Origin: Sphingomonas taxi
Lineage (GTDB): Bacteria > Pseudomonadota > Alphaproteobacteria > Sphingomonadales > Sphingomonadaceae
DNA length: 64,000 nucleotides
Assembly (NCBI GenBank): GCA_003243195.1
Contig: QFQI01000005.1
Location: 62,001 to 126,000 of the forward strand
Direction of reading: 5' to 3'
Shown: positions 43,713 to 52,956 of the stretch, piece by piece
How the letters are laid out: each line of letters opens with the position of its first letter
Numbering within the stretch: position 1 is the stretch's first letter
Made by a program: the position numbers and the translations under genes
The notes under the pieces: model-generated
Told to the model about the DNA's origin: nothing
Database searches by the model: none
Seen by the model: only the letters and a program-made list of their open reading frames with translations

Positions 43713-43942
43713 CAACTGTCTCCCTCTCCCGCGATCGGCTTTCACCGCCCACGGCCTTGTGGTCACACGGCTGGGGCATCGCAGCGACCGCCGTCATCCG
43801 CGCTGCGACCAACCGAGTTAACCATGCGGCAACCGGCGAGGCAACGGCCATCCGCATCCGCGCCGCCGCCACCGATACCCGTCGTGGAACATCGGCGCGT
43901 CTGCCGCCTTTACATTCCCGAACCGCAACGAAAGGGAATGGA

Positions 43943-44215
43943 ATGGCCGCCGACCGGCTCGAGATCGACACCAGCTCGCTGCTCGACAATATCGACGAAC
44001 GCCAGGTGGAATTCACCGCCGAAGTGGATGGCGACGAATATGAGTTCGCCGTTCAATATGACGTGCTGGAAGCGCTCAGCGGCGATGCGCCCGATGGCGA
44101 TGCCATCGACACGTTCCATCGCTTCTCCGATCCGATCAGCGACGCGGCCTTGTCGGCGCTGGCACGCAACGGCGATGCGGTGCCGATCGTGGTGAGCGAA
44201 AGCGACCTGGAATAG
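43943..44215 (+). CDS. DUF1488-like small acidic protein
   Basis: A 90-residue acidic protein with the layout of the DUF1488 family (DEYEFAVQYDVLEALSG). No signal peptide or membrane segment. AAGGGA precedes ATG 43943 at 6 bases. Only the family resemblance supports a name; function unknown. Preceded by a 230-base region without a gene that separates it from the leftward lipoprotein. Confidence 0.7.
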   Translation: MAADRLEIDTSSLLDNIDERQVEFTAEVDGDEYEFAVQYDVLEALSGDAPDGDAIDTFHRFSDPISDAALSALARNGDAVPIVVSESDLE

Positions 44216-44319
44216 CCGCGACGCCCGCTGCCGTTACAAGACGGTTGCGGCGGTGGGCGCTTGGGTCCACTCTCCCGTCCACAAAACGAGAAGCCGCACC
44301 ATGCGGCAGGGAGAGGACG

Positions 44320-44421
44320 ATGGACATACCCAGCATAATGGTGATCGGCGTCGGCGGCGTGGGTGCGCTCGCGACACTGGCGATGGTCGTGGTTCTGGCA
44401 CGCCGCGCGCCGCAACGCTGA
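44320..44421 (+). CDS. 33-residue single-pass membrane peptide
   Basis: A short frame with GAGAGG 5 bases before ATG, then a 33-residue product that is almost entirely one membrane helix (IMVIGVGGVGALATLAMVVV) ending in a basic tail (LARRAPQR, positive-inside). It is followed 20 bases later by a strong terminator hairpin. The compact promoter-free context, ribosome site and terminator make a real small gene likely. Unknown function; the size is typical of accessory subunits of larger membrane complexes. Confidence 0.6.
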   Translation: MDIPSIMVIGVGGVGALATLAMVVVLARRAPQR

Positions 44422-44441
44422 CGCGCCCCGTTCTTCGATAA

Positions 44442-44470
44442 GAGGGGGCGGCACCGTGGTGCCCCCCCTC
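44442..44470 (+). terminator. Terminator after the 33-residue membrane peptide
   Basis: GAGGGGGCGGCACC / GGTGCCCCCCCTC hairpin with a GT loop, followed by CCCTTTG. It isolates the small membrane peptide gene from the glycan locus that follows. Confidence 0.65.
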
Positions 44471-44685
44471 CCTTTGCCCGAACTGCCATGGACGCATCGC
44501 GTCCCCGCCGCGACGAGCCGGCGATCGCCGCTCCGCCTGCGCGCATCCCGCCGGTTGTTGCGCCGGCCAGACGCACCCGCGATGTAGATACCTCATCAGA
44601 ACCTTTGACATGACCAATGCAGCTTTGCGTTGCGACCGGCGGTGTGACGTGCATGGTAAGCGACTGCGCGGGCGCGGGGGAACGG

Positions 44686-45693
44686 ATGATGACGAATCGA
44701 CGATCGTTGATGGCGGGAATGGCCGTGCTGGGCGCGGGCATGCCGCGCATCGCCAGCGCGCAGGCGGAGGCCGCGACGATCGTCTCGACATGGGATTTCG
44801 GTGCGGCGGCGAACGACGCGGCCTTTGCGGTGCTGCGTCGCGGCGGCAGCCTGATCGACGCGGTGGAGGCCGGTGCGATGGTGCCGGAGGCCGATCCGGC
44901 CAACCATTCGGTCGGCTTTGGCGGCTACCCGGATCGCGACGGGCATGTCACGCTCGACGCGGTCATCATGGATGATGCCGGCGGCGTGGGTGCGGTCGCG
45001 GCGCTGGAGGATACGGTGCACGCCATTTCGGTCGCGCGCCGCGTGATGGAGCGCACGCCGCACACGATGCTGGTCGGCGACGGCGCGACCCGCTTCGCCC
45101 GCGATCAGGGCTTTCCGGTGAAGAAGCTGCTGACCCCGGACGCCGAACAGGCATGGCGCGCGTGGCTGAAGACCGCCGATTACCGGCCGCAGGCGAACAG
45201 CGAGACGGGCACCTACGGCCAGGCCCGGCACGTCACGCCCGGCGGCGCGCTGGACCATGACACGATCGGCCTGCTGGCGCGCGACCCCGCCGGGCGACTG
45301 GCCGGCGCGTGCACCACGTCGGGCATGGCGTTCAAGATGCGCGGGCGCGTCGGCGACTCGCCGCAGGTCGGCGCCGGGTTGTACGTGGAGCGCGGCGTGG
45401 GCGCGGCGACCTCGACCGGACTGGGCGAGGAGGTGACGCGCGTATCGGGCACCGCGCGCGTCGTCGCGTCGATGCGCGCCGGCCAGAGCGCGCAGGCGGC
45501 GTGCGAGGAGGTGGTGCGCCACATCGCCCGGCTGCGCGGCGACGCCATCAGGGGGGTGCAGGTCGGCTTTCTCGCGCTCGACCCGCGCGGGCGGGTCGGC
45601 GCCTTCTGCCTGCTGCCGGGCTTCACCTATGCGGTAACCGACGCGGCCGGTCGCACCGTCGTTCGCAAGGCGCGGTCGTTGTTCGCGGCATGA
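44686..45693 (+). CDS. N4-(beta-N-acetylglucosaminyl)-L-asparaginase (glycosylasparaginase)
   Basis: A 335-residue Ntn-hydrolase that cleaves the GlcNAc-Asn bond of N-glycans, leaving GlcNAc and aspartate. The autoproteolytic nucleophile is Thr193 in LDHDTIGLL, and DPAGRLAGACTTSGMAFKMRGRVGDSPQVGAG matches the glycosylasparaginase fold closely. The N-terminus has a twin-arginine-type signal (TNRRSLMAGMAVLGAG), so export as a folded enzyme is likely. GGGGAA precedes ATG 44686. Its stop overlaps the cutC start by 4 bases. It is the first gene of the GlcNAc locus and implies N-glycosylated substrates. A plain L-asparaginase reading is less likely because of the specific GACTTSG motif. Confidence 0.93.
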   Translation: MMTNRRSLMAGMAVLGAGMPRIASAQAEAATIVSTWDFGAAANDAAFAVLRRGGSLIDAVEAGAMVPEADPANHSVGFGGYPDRDGHVTLDAVIMDDAGGVGAVAALEDTVHAISVARRVMERTPHTMLVGDGATRFARDQGFPVKKLLTPDAEQAWRAWLKTADYRPQANSETGTYGQARHVTPGGALDHDTIGLLARDPAGRLAGACTTSGMAFKMRGRVGDSPQVGAGLYVERGVGAATSTGLGEEVTRVSGTARVVASMRAGQSAQAACEEVVRHIARLRGDAIRGVQVGFLALDPRGRVGAFCLLPGFTYAVTDAAGRTVVRKARSLFAA

Positions 45694-46448
45694 ACCGGGT
45701 GCTGCTGGAGGTCTGCGTCGAGGATGCACGGGGCATCGCCGCGGCGGTGGCGGGCGGCGCCGACCGGATCGAATTGTGCGCGGCGCTCGATATCGGCGGC
45801 CTCACCCCGCCCGTGTCGCTGGTGCGCGCCGCCGCGCACGCCCCGCTGCCCGTCCACCTGCTCGCCCGCCCGCGCGTCGGCGGCTTCCACTATGACGCCG
45901 CCGATCAGGCGCTGGTCGCCGAAGACATCCGCACCGCCGCCGATGCCGGCCTCGCCGGCGTGGTGATCGGCGCGAGCACCGCCGACGGACGACTCGACAC
46001 CGCGTGCCTCGCGCGCTGGGTGGCGCAGGCGCGGGCGCTGGGGACGGCGCGCGGTCGCCCGCTGGCGCTGACGCTGCACCGCGCGTTCGATCTGGTGCCC
46101 GACCTGCCGACGGCACTGGAGGAAGCGGTATCGCTGGGCTTCGCGCGCATCCTGACCTCCGGCGGGCAGCCGCGGGCCATCGACGCGCTGCCGGTGCTGC
46201 GCCGCCTCGTCGCGCAGGCGGGCGAGCGGATCGGCATCCTCGCGGGAAGCGGCATTTCCGCCGCGACGTTGCCCGCGATCCTCGGCAGCGGCGTACGAGA
46301 GGTGCACGCGTCGTGCCGTACGGTCGTTGCGGATGCCGATCCGGCGCTGCTTCGCTTCGGTTTCACCGCAGCCGAGGCCAGGGCCACCGACCCGGCTGCC
46401 GTCGCGGCGCTGGTACATATGCTGCGCGAACGAACCGGACTTGAATAA
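45690..46448 (+). CDS. cutC: CutC family TIM-barrel protein
   Basis: A 252-residue CutC family protein. The hallmark EVCVEDARGIAAAVAGGADRIELCAALDIGGLTP is at the N-terminus, and ILTSGGQPRAIDALPVLRRLV and EVHASCRT follow. Named after copper homeostasis in E. coli, but that role is disputed; the fold is a TIM barrel. Here it is translationally coupled to the glycosylasparaginase (ATGA) and directly upstream of the GlcNAc catabolic genes, so a sugar-linked role is worth considering. No copper gene is nearby. Confidence 0.88.
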   Translation: MNRVLLEVCVEDARGIAAAVAGGADRIELCAALDIGGLTPPVSLVRAAAHAPLPVHLLARPRVGGFHYDAADQALVAEDIRTAADAGLAGVVIGASTADGRLDTACLARWVAQARALGTARGRPLALTLHRAFDLVPDLPTALEEAVSLGFARILTSGGQPRAIDALPVLRRLVAQAGERIGILAGSGISAATLPAILGSGVREVHASCRTVVADADPALLRFGFTAAEARATDPAAVAALVHMLRERTGLE

Positions 46449-46456
46449 TACCAATC
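46443..46456 (-). promoter_or_regulatory. Candidate GntR/NagR-type operator upstream of the deaminase gene
   Basis: On the minus strand GATTGGTATTATTC, sharing TTGGTATTA with the element before the hexosaminidase gene. It overlaps the cutC stop and lies about 70 bp before the nag genes. A weaker match than the other two copies. Confidence 0.35.
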
Positions 46457-46524
46457 TAGGACTTAATCCCTTTACCGAAGGGGTGTCGGTTCAGGTTCGC
46501 CCCGCCGCGAGGGAGCATTCCGCC

Positions 46525-47574
46525 ATGGCCGTCCAGCACGACAGCGCCGCCGACCGCACGTTGATGCATGCCGAGGCCGGCGAGTCCGCCGCGGCGGTGG
46601 CGCGGATGCTGGATGCGAACCGCGCGACGCTGCGCACGCTGGCACAGGCGCTGCGCGCCACGCCGCCGGCGGTGGTGGTCACCTGCGCGCGCGGCTCGTC
46701 CGATCATGCCGCGACCTATGGCAAATATCTGATCGAGACGCTGGTCGGCGTGCCGGTCGCATCCGCGGCGCCGTCGGTCGCGTCGGTGTACGAATCGCGC
46801 GTGACCACCCCGGCCGCGCCCTTGTGCATCGCGATCTCGCAGAGCGGCCGCAGCCCGGACCTGCTCGCCACGGTCGCGGCGCAGAAGGCGGCGGGCGCGC
46901 GGATCGTGGCGCTGGTCAACGATGCCGGCTCGCCGCTGGCGGAGGCCGCCGATACGCTGGTGCCGCTGATGGCGGGTCCGGAAAAGTCGGTCGCGGCGAC
47001 CAAATCCTATATCACCGCGCTCGCCGCGCTTGCGTTGCTGGTCGCGGAATGGGCCGACGACGATGATCTGCGCGCGGCGGTGGAACGGCTGCCGCAGCGC
47101 CTCGCCGCCGCATGGGCGCTCGACTGGAGCGACGTGGTGACCTTGCTGTCGGACGCCACCAACCTGTTCGTGATCGGACGCGGGCTGGGCTTCGGCATCG
47201 CACAGGAAGCGGCGTTGAAGCTGAAGGAAACCTGCGCGCTGCACGCCGAGGCCTTCAGCGCCGCGGAAGTCCGCCACGGCCCGATGGCGATCGTCGACGC
47301 GGGCTTTCCGCTGCTCGCCTTCGCCACCTCCGACGCCGCCGGCGACGGCGTGCGCGAGGCGGCGGCGGAGTTCGCCGCGCGCGGTGCGCGCGTCGCGCTG
47401 GCCGATGCGCGGGCGGACGGCGCTGGCTCGCCGCCCGCCCTCGCCGACCATCCCGCCATCGAGCCGATCCTGACCATCCAGAGCTTCTATCGCATGGCCA
47501 ATTCGCTGTCGGTCGCGCGCGGGCTGGATCCCGATGCGCCCCGCCACCTGAGCAAGGTAACCCGCACGCTATGA
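46525..47574 (+). CDS. nagB: SIS-domain glucosamine-6-phosphate deaminase (NagB-II type)
   Basis: A 349-residue protein with two SIS domains, of the family that converts glucosamine-6-P to fructose-6-P and ammonia in place of classical NagB. Sugar-binding motifs are TCARGSSDHAATYGKYL, AISQSGRSPDLLATV and IGRGLGFGIAQEAALKLKETCALHAEAFSAAEVRHGP. There is no N-terminal glutamine amidotransferase domain, so it is not GlmS. GAGGGAG precedes the ATG. It overlaps nagA by 4 bases. A candidate operator lies upstream. Confidence 0.9.
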   Translation: MAVQHDSAADRTLMHAEAGESAAAVARMLDANRATLRTLAQALRATPPAVVVTCARGSSDHAATYGKYLIETLVGVPVASAAPSVASVYESRVTTPAAPLCIAISQSGRSPDLLATVAAQKAAGARIVALVNDAGSPLAEAADTLVPLMAGPEKSVAATKSYITALAALALLVAEWADDDDLRAAVERLPQRLAAAWALDWSDVVTLLSDATNLFVIGRGLGFGIAQEAALKLKETCALHAEAFSAAEVRHGPMAIVDAGFPLLAFATSDAAGDGVREAAAEFAARGARVALADARADGAGSPPALADHPAIEPILTIQSFYRMANSLSVARGLDPDAPRHLSKVTRTL

Positions 47575-48701
47575 CGCTGCACAGCTTCACCAACGGCCAT
47601 GTCGTCACCTCCGGCGGCACGCTGAACGCCGCGACGATCGAGGTGGAAGGCGGGGTCGTCACGGCGATCACGCCGGATGCCGGGGCGGATGCCGTCGATC
47701 TCGCCGGCGGCTGGGTGATGCCCGGCTTCATCGACACGCAGGTGAACGGCGGCGGCGGCGTGCTGTTCAACGACGCGCCGACCATCGACGGCGTCGCCGC
47801 GATCGCCGCCGCCCACGCGCGTTACGGCACGACCGGGCTGATGCCGACGCTCATCAGCGACACGCCCGACGTGATCGCGCGCGGGCTGGATGCGGTGGAT
47901 GCCGCGATCGACGCGGGCGTGCCGGGCGTGCTGGGCATCCATGTCGAGGGGCCGGTGATCGCGGTCGCACGCAAGGGCATCCACGATCCGGCGCGGTTCC
48001 GGCCGCTCGACGACGCATTGCTGGCGCTGCTCACCGCGCCGCGCCGCGGGCGGGTGATGGTGACGCTGGCGCCCGAGCGCGTCTCCACCGCTCAGATCGC
48101 CGCGCTGGTCGCGGCAGGGGTGCGCGTGTGCCTGGGGCATACCGATGCCGATTACGCGACCGCCACCGCCGCCTTCGCCGCCGGGGCGAGCGGGGTGACG
48201 CATCTGTTCAACGCCATGTCGCCGCTGATCCACCGCGCACCGGGCGTCGTCGGCGCGGCGCTGGACAATCCCGACGCATGGTGCGGGATCATCGTCGATG
48301 GCTTCCACGTCGACGATGCCGCGTTGCGCATCGCGCTGCGCGCGCGTCCGGCCGATCGCTTCATGCTGGTGTCGGACGCGATGCCGTGCGTCGGCGCGGA
48401 GCGGAAGGACTTCGTGTTGCAGGGCAAGCCGATCCATGTCGAGGGCGGGCGCTGCGTCGGCGCGGACGGCACGCTCGCCGGCTCGGACCTCGACATGGCG
48501 GGCGCGGTGCGCGGCGCGGTGACGCGGCTGGGGCTGTCGCCCGAGGCGGCGGCCGGGCTTGCCGCCGCCAGCCCGGCGGCGTTCCTGGGCCTGTCGCACG
48601 AGCGCGGCACGCTGGCGCCCGGACGGCGCGCCGACTGGGCGGTGCTGACGCGCGACCTGCACCCCGCCAGTACCTGGATCGGCGCGCAGCCGGTCGCCTG
48701 A
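47571..48701 (+). CDS. nagA: N-acetylglucosamine-6-phosphate deacetylase
   Basis: A 376-residue amidohydrolase-superfamily enzyme converting GlcNAc-6-P to glucosamine-6-P and acetate. MPGFIDTQVNGGGGVLFND, GIHVEGPVI, CLGHTDADYATA, THLFNAM and FMLVSDAMPCVG are the metal and substrate motifs, with the catalytic Asp in SDAM. Starts at ATG 47571 overlapping the deaminase stop (ATGA). It supplies the substrate for the deaminase and takes product from the EIICB permease. Confidence 0.95.
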   Translation: MTLHSFTNGHVVTSGGTLNAATIEVEGGVVTAITPDAGADAVDLAGGWVMPGFIDTQVNGGGGVLFNDAPTIDGVAAIAAAHARYGTTGLMPTLISDTPDVIARGLDAVDAAIDAGVPGVLGIHVEGPVIAVARKGIHDPARFRPLDDALLALLTAPRRGRVMVTLAPERVSTAQIAALVAAGVRVCLGHTDADYATATAAFAAGASGVTHLFNAMSPLIHRAPGVVGAALDNPDAWCGIIVDGFHVDDAALRIALRARPADRFMLVSDAMPCVGAERKDFVLQGKPIHVEGGRCVGADGTLAGSDLDMAGAVRGAVTRLGLSPEAAAGLAAASPAAFLGLSHERGTLAPGRRADWAVLTRDLHPASTWIGAQPVA

Positions 48702-48724
48702 CCTTGCCTTCCCCCGGAGACGCC

Positions 48725-51205
48725 ATGGCCCCGCATCTATCGCTGTCCGCACCGCTGGAAGGCTGGGCCACCACGCTCGACGCGGTGCCCGACGCGGTGT
48801 TCGCCGAACGGATGCTGGGTGACGGACTGGCGATCGACCCCACTGGCGACGTACTGGTCGCGCCCTGCGACGCGCGGGTGCTGACCGTGCAGCCGACCGG
48901 CCATGCGATCACGCTGGCGACGCCGGAGGGCGCGGAGCTGCTGATCCACCTCGGGCTGGACACGGTGACGCTGGGCGGGCGCGGCTTCACCCCGCTGGTC
49001 GGCGCGGGCGAGCAGGTGACGCGCGGCCAGCCATTGATCCGCTTCGACCTCGACCTGATCGTGCGCGAGGCGCGCGCCGCGATCACGCCGATCGTCGTCA
49101 CCAACGGCGAGGCGTTCGCGATCGAGCAGCGCGCGGCGGAGGGCATGGTGGGGCATGACGCCACGCTGCTGACGCTCGTGCGCCGCGACGCGCCGGCGCC
49201 GGCGACGCAAAGCGACGGCCCGGGCGCGACGCGCACCATCGTCGTGCCCCTGCCGCACGGCATCCACGCGCGCCCCGCCGCGCGCATCGCCGAGGTCGCG
49301 CGCGGCTTCGACGCCGCGGTGACACTGGCCAAGGAGGGCGCGCCGGTCAGCGCGACCAGCCCGGTCGCTCTATTGTCGCTGATCGTCGCGCAGCACGATT
49401 CGTTGACGATCGCCGCGACCGGCACGCAGGCCGGGGAGGCGGTGGCGGCGGTCGCCGACCTGATCCTGCATGGCATCCAGGAGGAAGCGGCCCCCGCCCC
49501 GCCGCCATCGGTCGACGCGCCCCCGGTCGACGTACCGGCCGGCGCCATCGCCGGCGTCACCGCCGCGCCCGGTCTGGCGATCGGTCCGGCGATCCGCTGG
49601 CAGGCGCGGGACCTGCCGGTTCCCGAAACGGGATGCGGGATCGCCGTGGAGGAAGCGGCGTTCGAGGCGGCGCGTCAGGCGCTGGCCGGCGAACTGGCGG
49701 AGCGCGCCGCCGCCGCGAAGGGGCCGGCGCGCGCGATCGTCGACGCGCATGCCGCGCTGCTCGCCGATCCGACCCTGCTCGATGCCGCCCGCGCCGACAT
49801 CGCGCGCGGCGCGAGTGCCGCGCACGCATGGCGCGCGGCGATCCGCCCGCAGGCCGAACTGCTGCGCGCCGGCCGTGACGCACGGCTCGCGGAGCGCGCC
49901 GACGACATGCGCGATCTGGAGCGGCAGTTGATCGCGCGCCTGCTCGGCGTCGAGGATGCCGGCGTCGCGCTGCCGGACGGCGCGATCCTGATCGCCGACG
50001 ATCTGCTGCCGTCGCAATTCATGGCGCTGGATCTCGAACGGCTCGCGGGGCTGGCGATCGTGCGCGGCGGCCCGACCTCGCACGTTGCGATCCTGGCCGC
50101 CGCGCGCGGTGTCCCGACGCTGGTCGCGCTGGGCGACGCGGCGCAGGCCGTCGCGGCGGGCACGCAGGTGATCCTCGACGCGAACGCCGGGCTGCTCCAC
50201 ACGGCCCCCTCCCCCGCCGTACTGGCCGATGCGCAGGCGCGCGTCGCCGCCGCGCGCGCCCGCCGCGCCGCCGCACTCGCCCGCGCCGCCGAGGAATGCC
50301 GCACCGCCGACGGCGTTCGCATCGAATTGTTCGCCAATTGCGGCTCGCCCGCCGATGCGGTGACGGCGGTCGGCAATGGCGCCGAAGGTTGCGGCCTGTT
50401 GCGCACCGAATTGCTGTTCCTCGACCGCGACACCGCGCCAGACGTGGCGGAGCAGACCGCCGATTATCAGGCGGTCGTCGATGCGCTGGACGGCCGGCCG
50501 CTGATCGTGCGCCTGCTCGACATCGGCGGCGACAAGCCCGCGCCCTATCTGCCGATCGAGGGTGAGGAGAACCCGGCATTGGGGCTGCGGGGCGTGCGCG
50601 TCGTGCTCGCGCATCCGCACATCCTGGAGGATCAGTTGCGCGCGATCCTGGCGGTGCAACCGCGCGGCCGCTGCCGGATCATGGTGCCGATGATCGCCGG
50701 GGTCGACGAGTTGCTGCGCGTCCGCGCGGTGCTCGATCGGCTGACCGGCGGCGCGCGCGATGTCGAACTGGGCGTGATGGTGGAAACGCCCGCCGCCGCG
50801 ATCGGCGCCGACCTGCTGGCGCGCGAGGCCGACTTCCTGTCGATCGGCACCAACGACCTGACGCAATATACGCTGGCGATGGACCGGGGGAATGCAGCGG
50901 TCGCCGGGGCGCTCGACGGGCTGCACCCGGCGGTGCTGCGGCTGATCGGCGAGACCGTGCGCGGCGGCCGGATGCATGACCGCTGGACCGGCGTGTGCGG
51001 CAGCCTCGCCTCCGATCCGCTGGCGGTGCCGATCCTGCTCGGGCTGGGCGTCACCGAATTGTCGGTCGCGCCTGCGGCAGTGCCGGAGATCAAGGCGCTG
51101 GTGCGCGAACTGGACCTGTCCGCCGCGCGCGACCATGCCCGCGCGGCGCTGAACTGCCCGGATGCCGCCACTGTCCGACGCCTCGCACGGGAGTTTGCGC
51201 GATGA
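48725..51205 (+). CDS. nagF: PTS multiphosphoryl transfer protein EIIA-HPr-EI (NagF type)
   Basis: An 826-residue fusion of three general PTS proteins. EIIA-Glc domain (about 1-155) with phospho-His75 (LLIHLGLDTV), HPr (about 168-250) with His181 (HGIHARPAAR) and EI (about 280-825) with His453 (GGPTSHVAILA) and the PEP-binding motifs RTELLFLDRD and GVMVETPAAA. It passes phosphate from PEP to the EIIB domain of the permease encoded next (4-base overlap). GGAG precedes ATG 48725. Such fusions serve GlcNAc uptake in Xanthomonas and sphingomonads. Confidence 0.95.
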   Translation: MAPHLSLSAPLEGWATTLDAVPDAVFAERMLGDGLAIDPTGDVLVAPCDARVLTVQPTGHAITLATPEGAELLIHLGLDTVTLGGRGFTPLVGAGEQVTRGQPLIRFDLDLIVREARAAITPIVVTNGEAFAIEQRAAEGMVGHDATLLTLVRRDAPAPATQSDGPGATRTIVVPLPHGIHARPAARIAEVARGFDAAVTLAKEGAPVSATSPVALLSLIVAQHDSLTIAATGTQAGEAVAAVADLILHGIQEEAAPAPPPSVDAPPVDVPAGAIAGVTAAPGLAIGPAIRWQARDLPVPETGCGIAVEEAAFEAARQALAGELAERAAAAKGPARAIVDAHAALLADPTLLDAARADIARGASAAHAWRAAIRPQAELLRAGRDARLAERADDMRDLERQLIARLLGVEDAGVALPDGAILIADDLLPSQFMALDLERLAGLAIVRGGPTSHVAILAAARGVPTLVALGDAAQAVAAGTQVILDANAGLLHTAPSPAVLADAQARVAAARARRAAALARAAEECRTADGVRIELFANCGSPADAVTAVGNGAEGCGLLRTELLFLDRDTAPDVAEQTADYQAVVDALDGRPLIVRLLDIGGDKPAPYLPIEGEENPALGLRGVRVVLAHPHILEDQLRAILAVQPRGRCRIMVPMIAGVDELLRVRAVLDRLTGGARDVELGVMVETPAAAIGADLLAREADFLSIGTNDLTQYTLAMDRGNAAVAGALDGLHPAVLRLIGETVRGGRMHDRWTGVCGSLASDPLAVPILLGLGVTELSVAPAAVPEIKALVRELDLSAARDHARAALNCPDAATVRRLAREFAR

Positions 51206-52917
51206 AGATCATGGGGGGCCGGAACATCCTCGGCGCGCTCCAGCCGCTGGGCCGCGCCTTGATGCTGCCGATCGCGGTGTTGCCGATCGCCGGGCTGCTG
51301 CTGCGACTCGGCCAGCCCGACCTGCTCGACATCGCCTTCGTCAGCGCGGCGGGCGATGCGATCTTCGCGCATCTCGGTCTGTTGTTCGCGATCGGCGTTG
51401 CGACCGGCTTCGCGCGCGACGGCAATGGCGCGGCGTGCCTTGCCGGCGTGGTCTGCTTCCTGGTCGCGACCGAGGCCGCAAAGGTCTTGCTGGTCGTCCC
51501 CAACGAGGTCGCGCTGAGGCTGACCGGACCCGCGGCCGACCTGGCGGTCGCGGCGTGGAAGGCGAAGGCGATCGCGCGGCTCGACGTCCCGGCCGGCATC
51601 CTCTCCGGGTTGATCGGCGGGCTGTTCTACAATCGCTTCTCGACGATCAAGCTGCCGGAATATCTTGCCTTTTTCGGCGGCCGCCGCTTCGTGCCGATCG
51701 TCAGCGGGGTCGCCGGGCTGGTGCTGGCGCTCGCGTTCGGCACCGGCTTCGCCACGATCGCCGGCGGAATCGACCAGTTGAGCTACGGCATCGTGCGCTC
51801 CGGCGGCGCGGGGCTGTTCCTGTTCGGGCTGCTCAACCGGCTGCTGCTGGTCACCGGGCTGCATCACCTGCTCAACAACATCGTCTGGTTCGTGATGGGC
51901 GACTATCAGGGCGCGACCGGCGACCTGCGGCGTTTCTTCGCGGGCGATCCGACGGCGGGCGCGTTCATGGCCGGCTTCTTCCCGGTCATGATGTTCGGCC
52001 TGCCCGCCGCCTGCCTGGCGATGTACCACGCCGCCGCGCCGGAGCGGCGCAAGGCGGTCGGCGGGATGCTGTTCAGCCTCGCGCTCACCTCCGCGCTGAC
52101 CGGCGTGACCGAGCCGATCGAGTTCAGCTTCATGTTCCTCGCACCGCTGCTCTATGCGGTGCATGCGGTGCTGACCGGCCTGTCGATGACGCTGATGGAC
52201 GCGCTGGGCGTGAAGCTGGGCTTCGGCTTCTCCGCCGGGCTGCTCGATTATGTGCTGAACTTCAATCGCGCGACGCGCCCGCTGGTGCTGCTGCCGGTCG
52301 GCGCGGCCTATTTCGTGCTGTATTATGGCCTGTTCCGCTTCTTCATCGCGCGCTTCGACCTGAAGACCCCGGGCCGCGAGCCGAAGGAGGCCGGTGCCGC
52401 CCCCGTCGTGGTGGCGGGGGAGCGCGGCGCGGCGTTCGCGCGCGCGCTGGGCGGGTCGGCGAACCTGACCGAGGTGGGCGCATGCACCACCCGCCTGCGG
52501 CTGAACGTGCGCGATCAGGCGGCGGTGGACGACGCGGCGCTGAAGGCGCTGGGCGCGCGCGGACTGATCCGTCCGTCCGCCACCGCGCTGCAGGTGGTGC
52601 TCGGCCCGGTCGCCGACGTGGTGGCGGTGGAGATCCGCGACGCGCTGGCGACGAGTGGCGTCATGGTCGCCGCCGCGCCGGCGGTCGAGGAGATCGCGAC
52701 GGCGCCGGTGGTGCTGTCGGCGCCGGTGGTGAAGGCGCTGGGCGGCATGGCGAACGTCCGCGACGCCAGCGTTCATCCGGGCCGCGTGCGCGTGGCGCTG
52801 GGGCATGGCCCGATCGACGAGGCGGCGCTGCGCGGCCTCGGCGTGCGCGCGGTGGCGCGGCCGGCGGCGGGCACGGTGCATCTGCTGGTCGTGGATACAG
52901 CGACGCTCACCGCGTGA
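51202..52917 (+). CDS. nagE: PTS N-acetylglucosamine permease EIICB with duplicated EIIB
   Basis: A 571-residue inner-membrane PTS permease that imports and phosphorylates GlcNAc to GlcNAc-6-P. EIIC (about 1-395, about 10 helices) includes the GITEPIEFSFMFLAP motif as TGVTEPIEFSF. EIIB follows with phospho-Cys428 (GACTTRLRLNVRD). A second EIIB-like repeat (about 510-571, ALGGMANVRDASVHPGRVRVALG) aligns with the first but has no Cys, so it is probably structural. The start overlaps the nagF stop (ATGA). A bidirectional terminator follows. Confidence 0.93.
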   Translation: MKIMGGRNILGALQPLGRALMLPIAVLPIAGLLLRLGQPDLLDIAFVSAAGDAIFAHLGLLFAIGVATGFARDGNGAACLAGVVCFLVATEAAKVLLVVPNEVALRLTGPAADLAVAAWKAKAIARLDVPAGILSGLIGGLFYNRFSTIKLPEYLAFFGGRRFVPIVSGVAGLVLALAFGTGFATIAGGIDQLSYGIVRSGGAGLFLFGLLNRLLLVTGLHHLLNNIVWFVMGDYQGATGDLRRFFAGDPTAGAFMAGFFPVMMFGLPAACLAMYHAAAPERRKAVGGMLFSLALTSALTGVTEPIEFSFMFLAPLLYAVHAVLTGLSMTLMDALGVKLGFGFSAGLLDYVLNFNRATRPLVLLPVGAAYFVLYYGLFRFFIARFDLKTPGREPKEAGAAPVVVAGERGAAFARALGGSANLTEVGACTTRLRLNVRDQAAVDDAALKALGARGLIRPSATALQVVLGPVADVVAVEIRDALATSGVMVAAAPAVEEIATAPVVLSAPVVKALGGMANVRDASVHPGRVRVALGHGPIDEAALRGLGVRAVARPAAGTVHLLVVDTATLTA

Positions 52918-52930
52918 CCGCTGACCACCG

Positions 52931-52954
52931 CCCTCCCCGCATCGGCGGGGAGGG
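52931..52954. terminator. Bidirectional terminator between nagE and the GntR gene
   Basis: Perfect 10-bp inverted repeat CCCTCCCCGC/GCGGGGAGGG with an ATCG loop in the 40-base gap between convergent nagE and the GntR regulator. It lies 13 bases after nagE and 2 bases from the regulator's stop. Confidence 0.7.
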
Positions 52955-52956
52955 TG

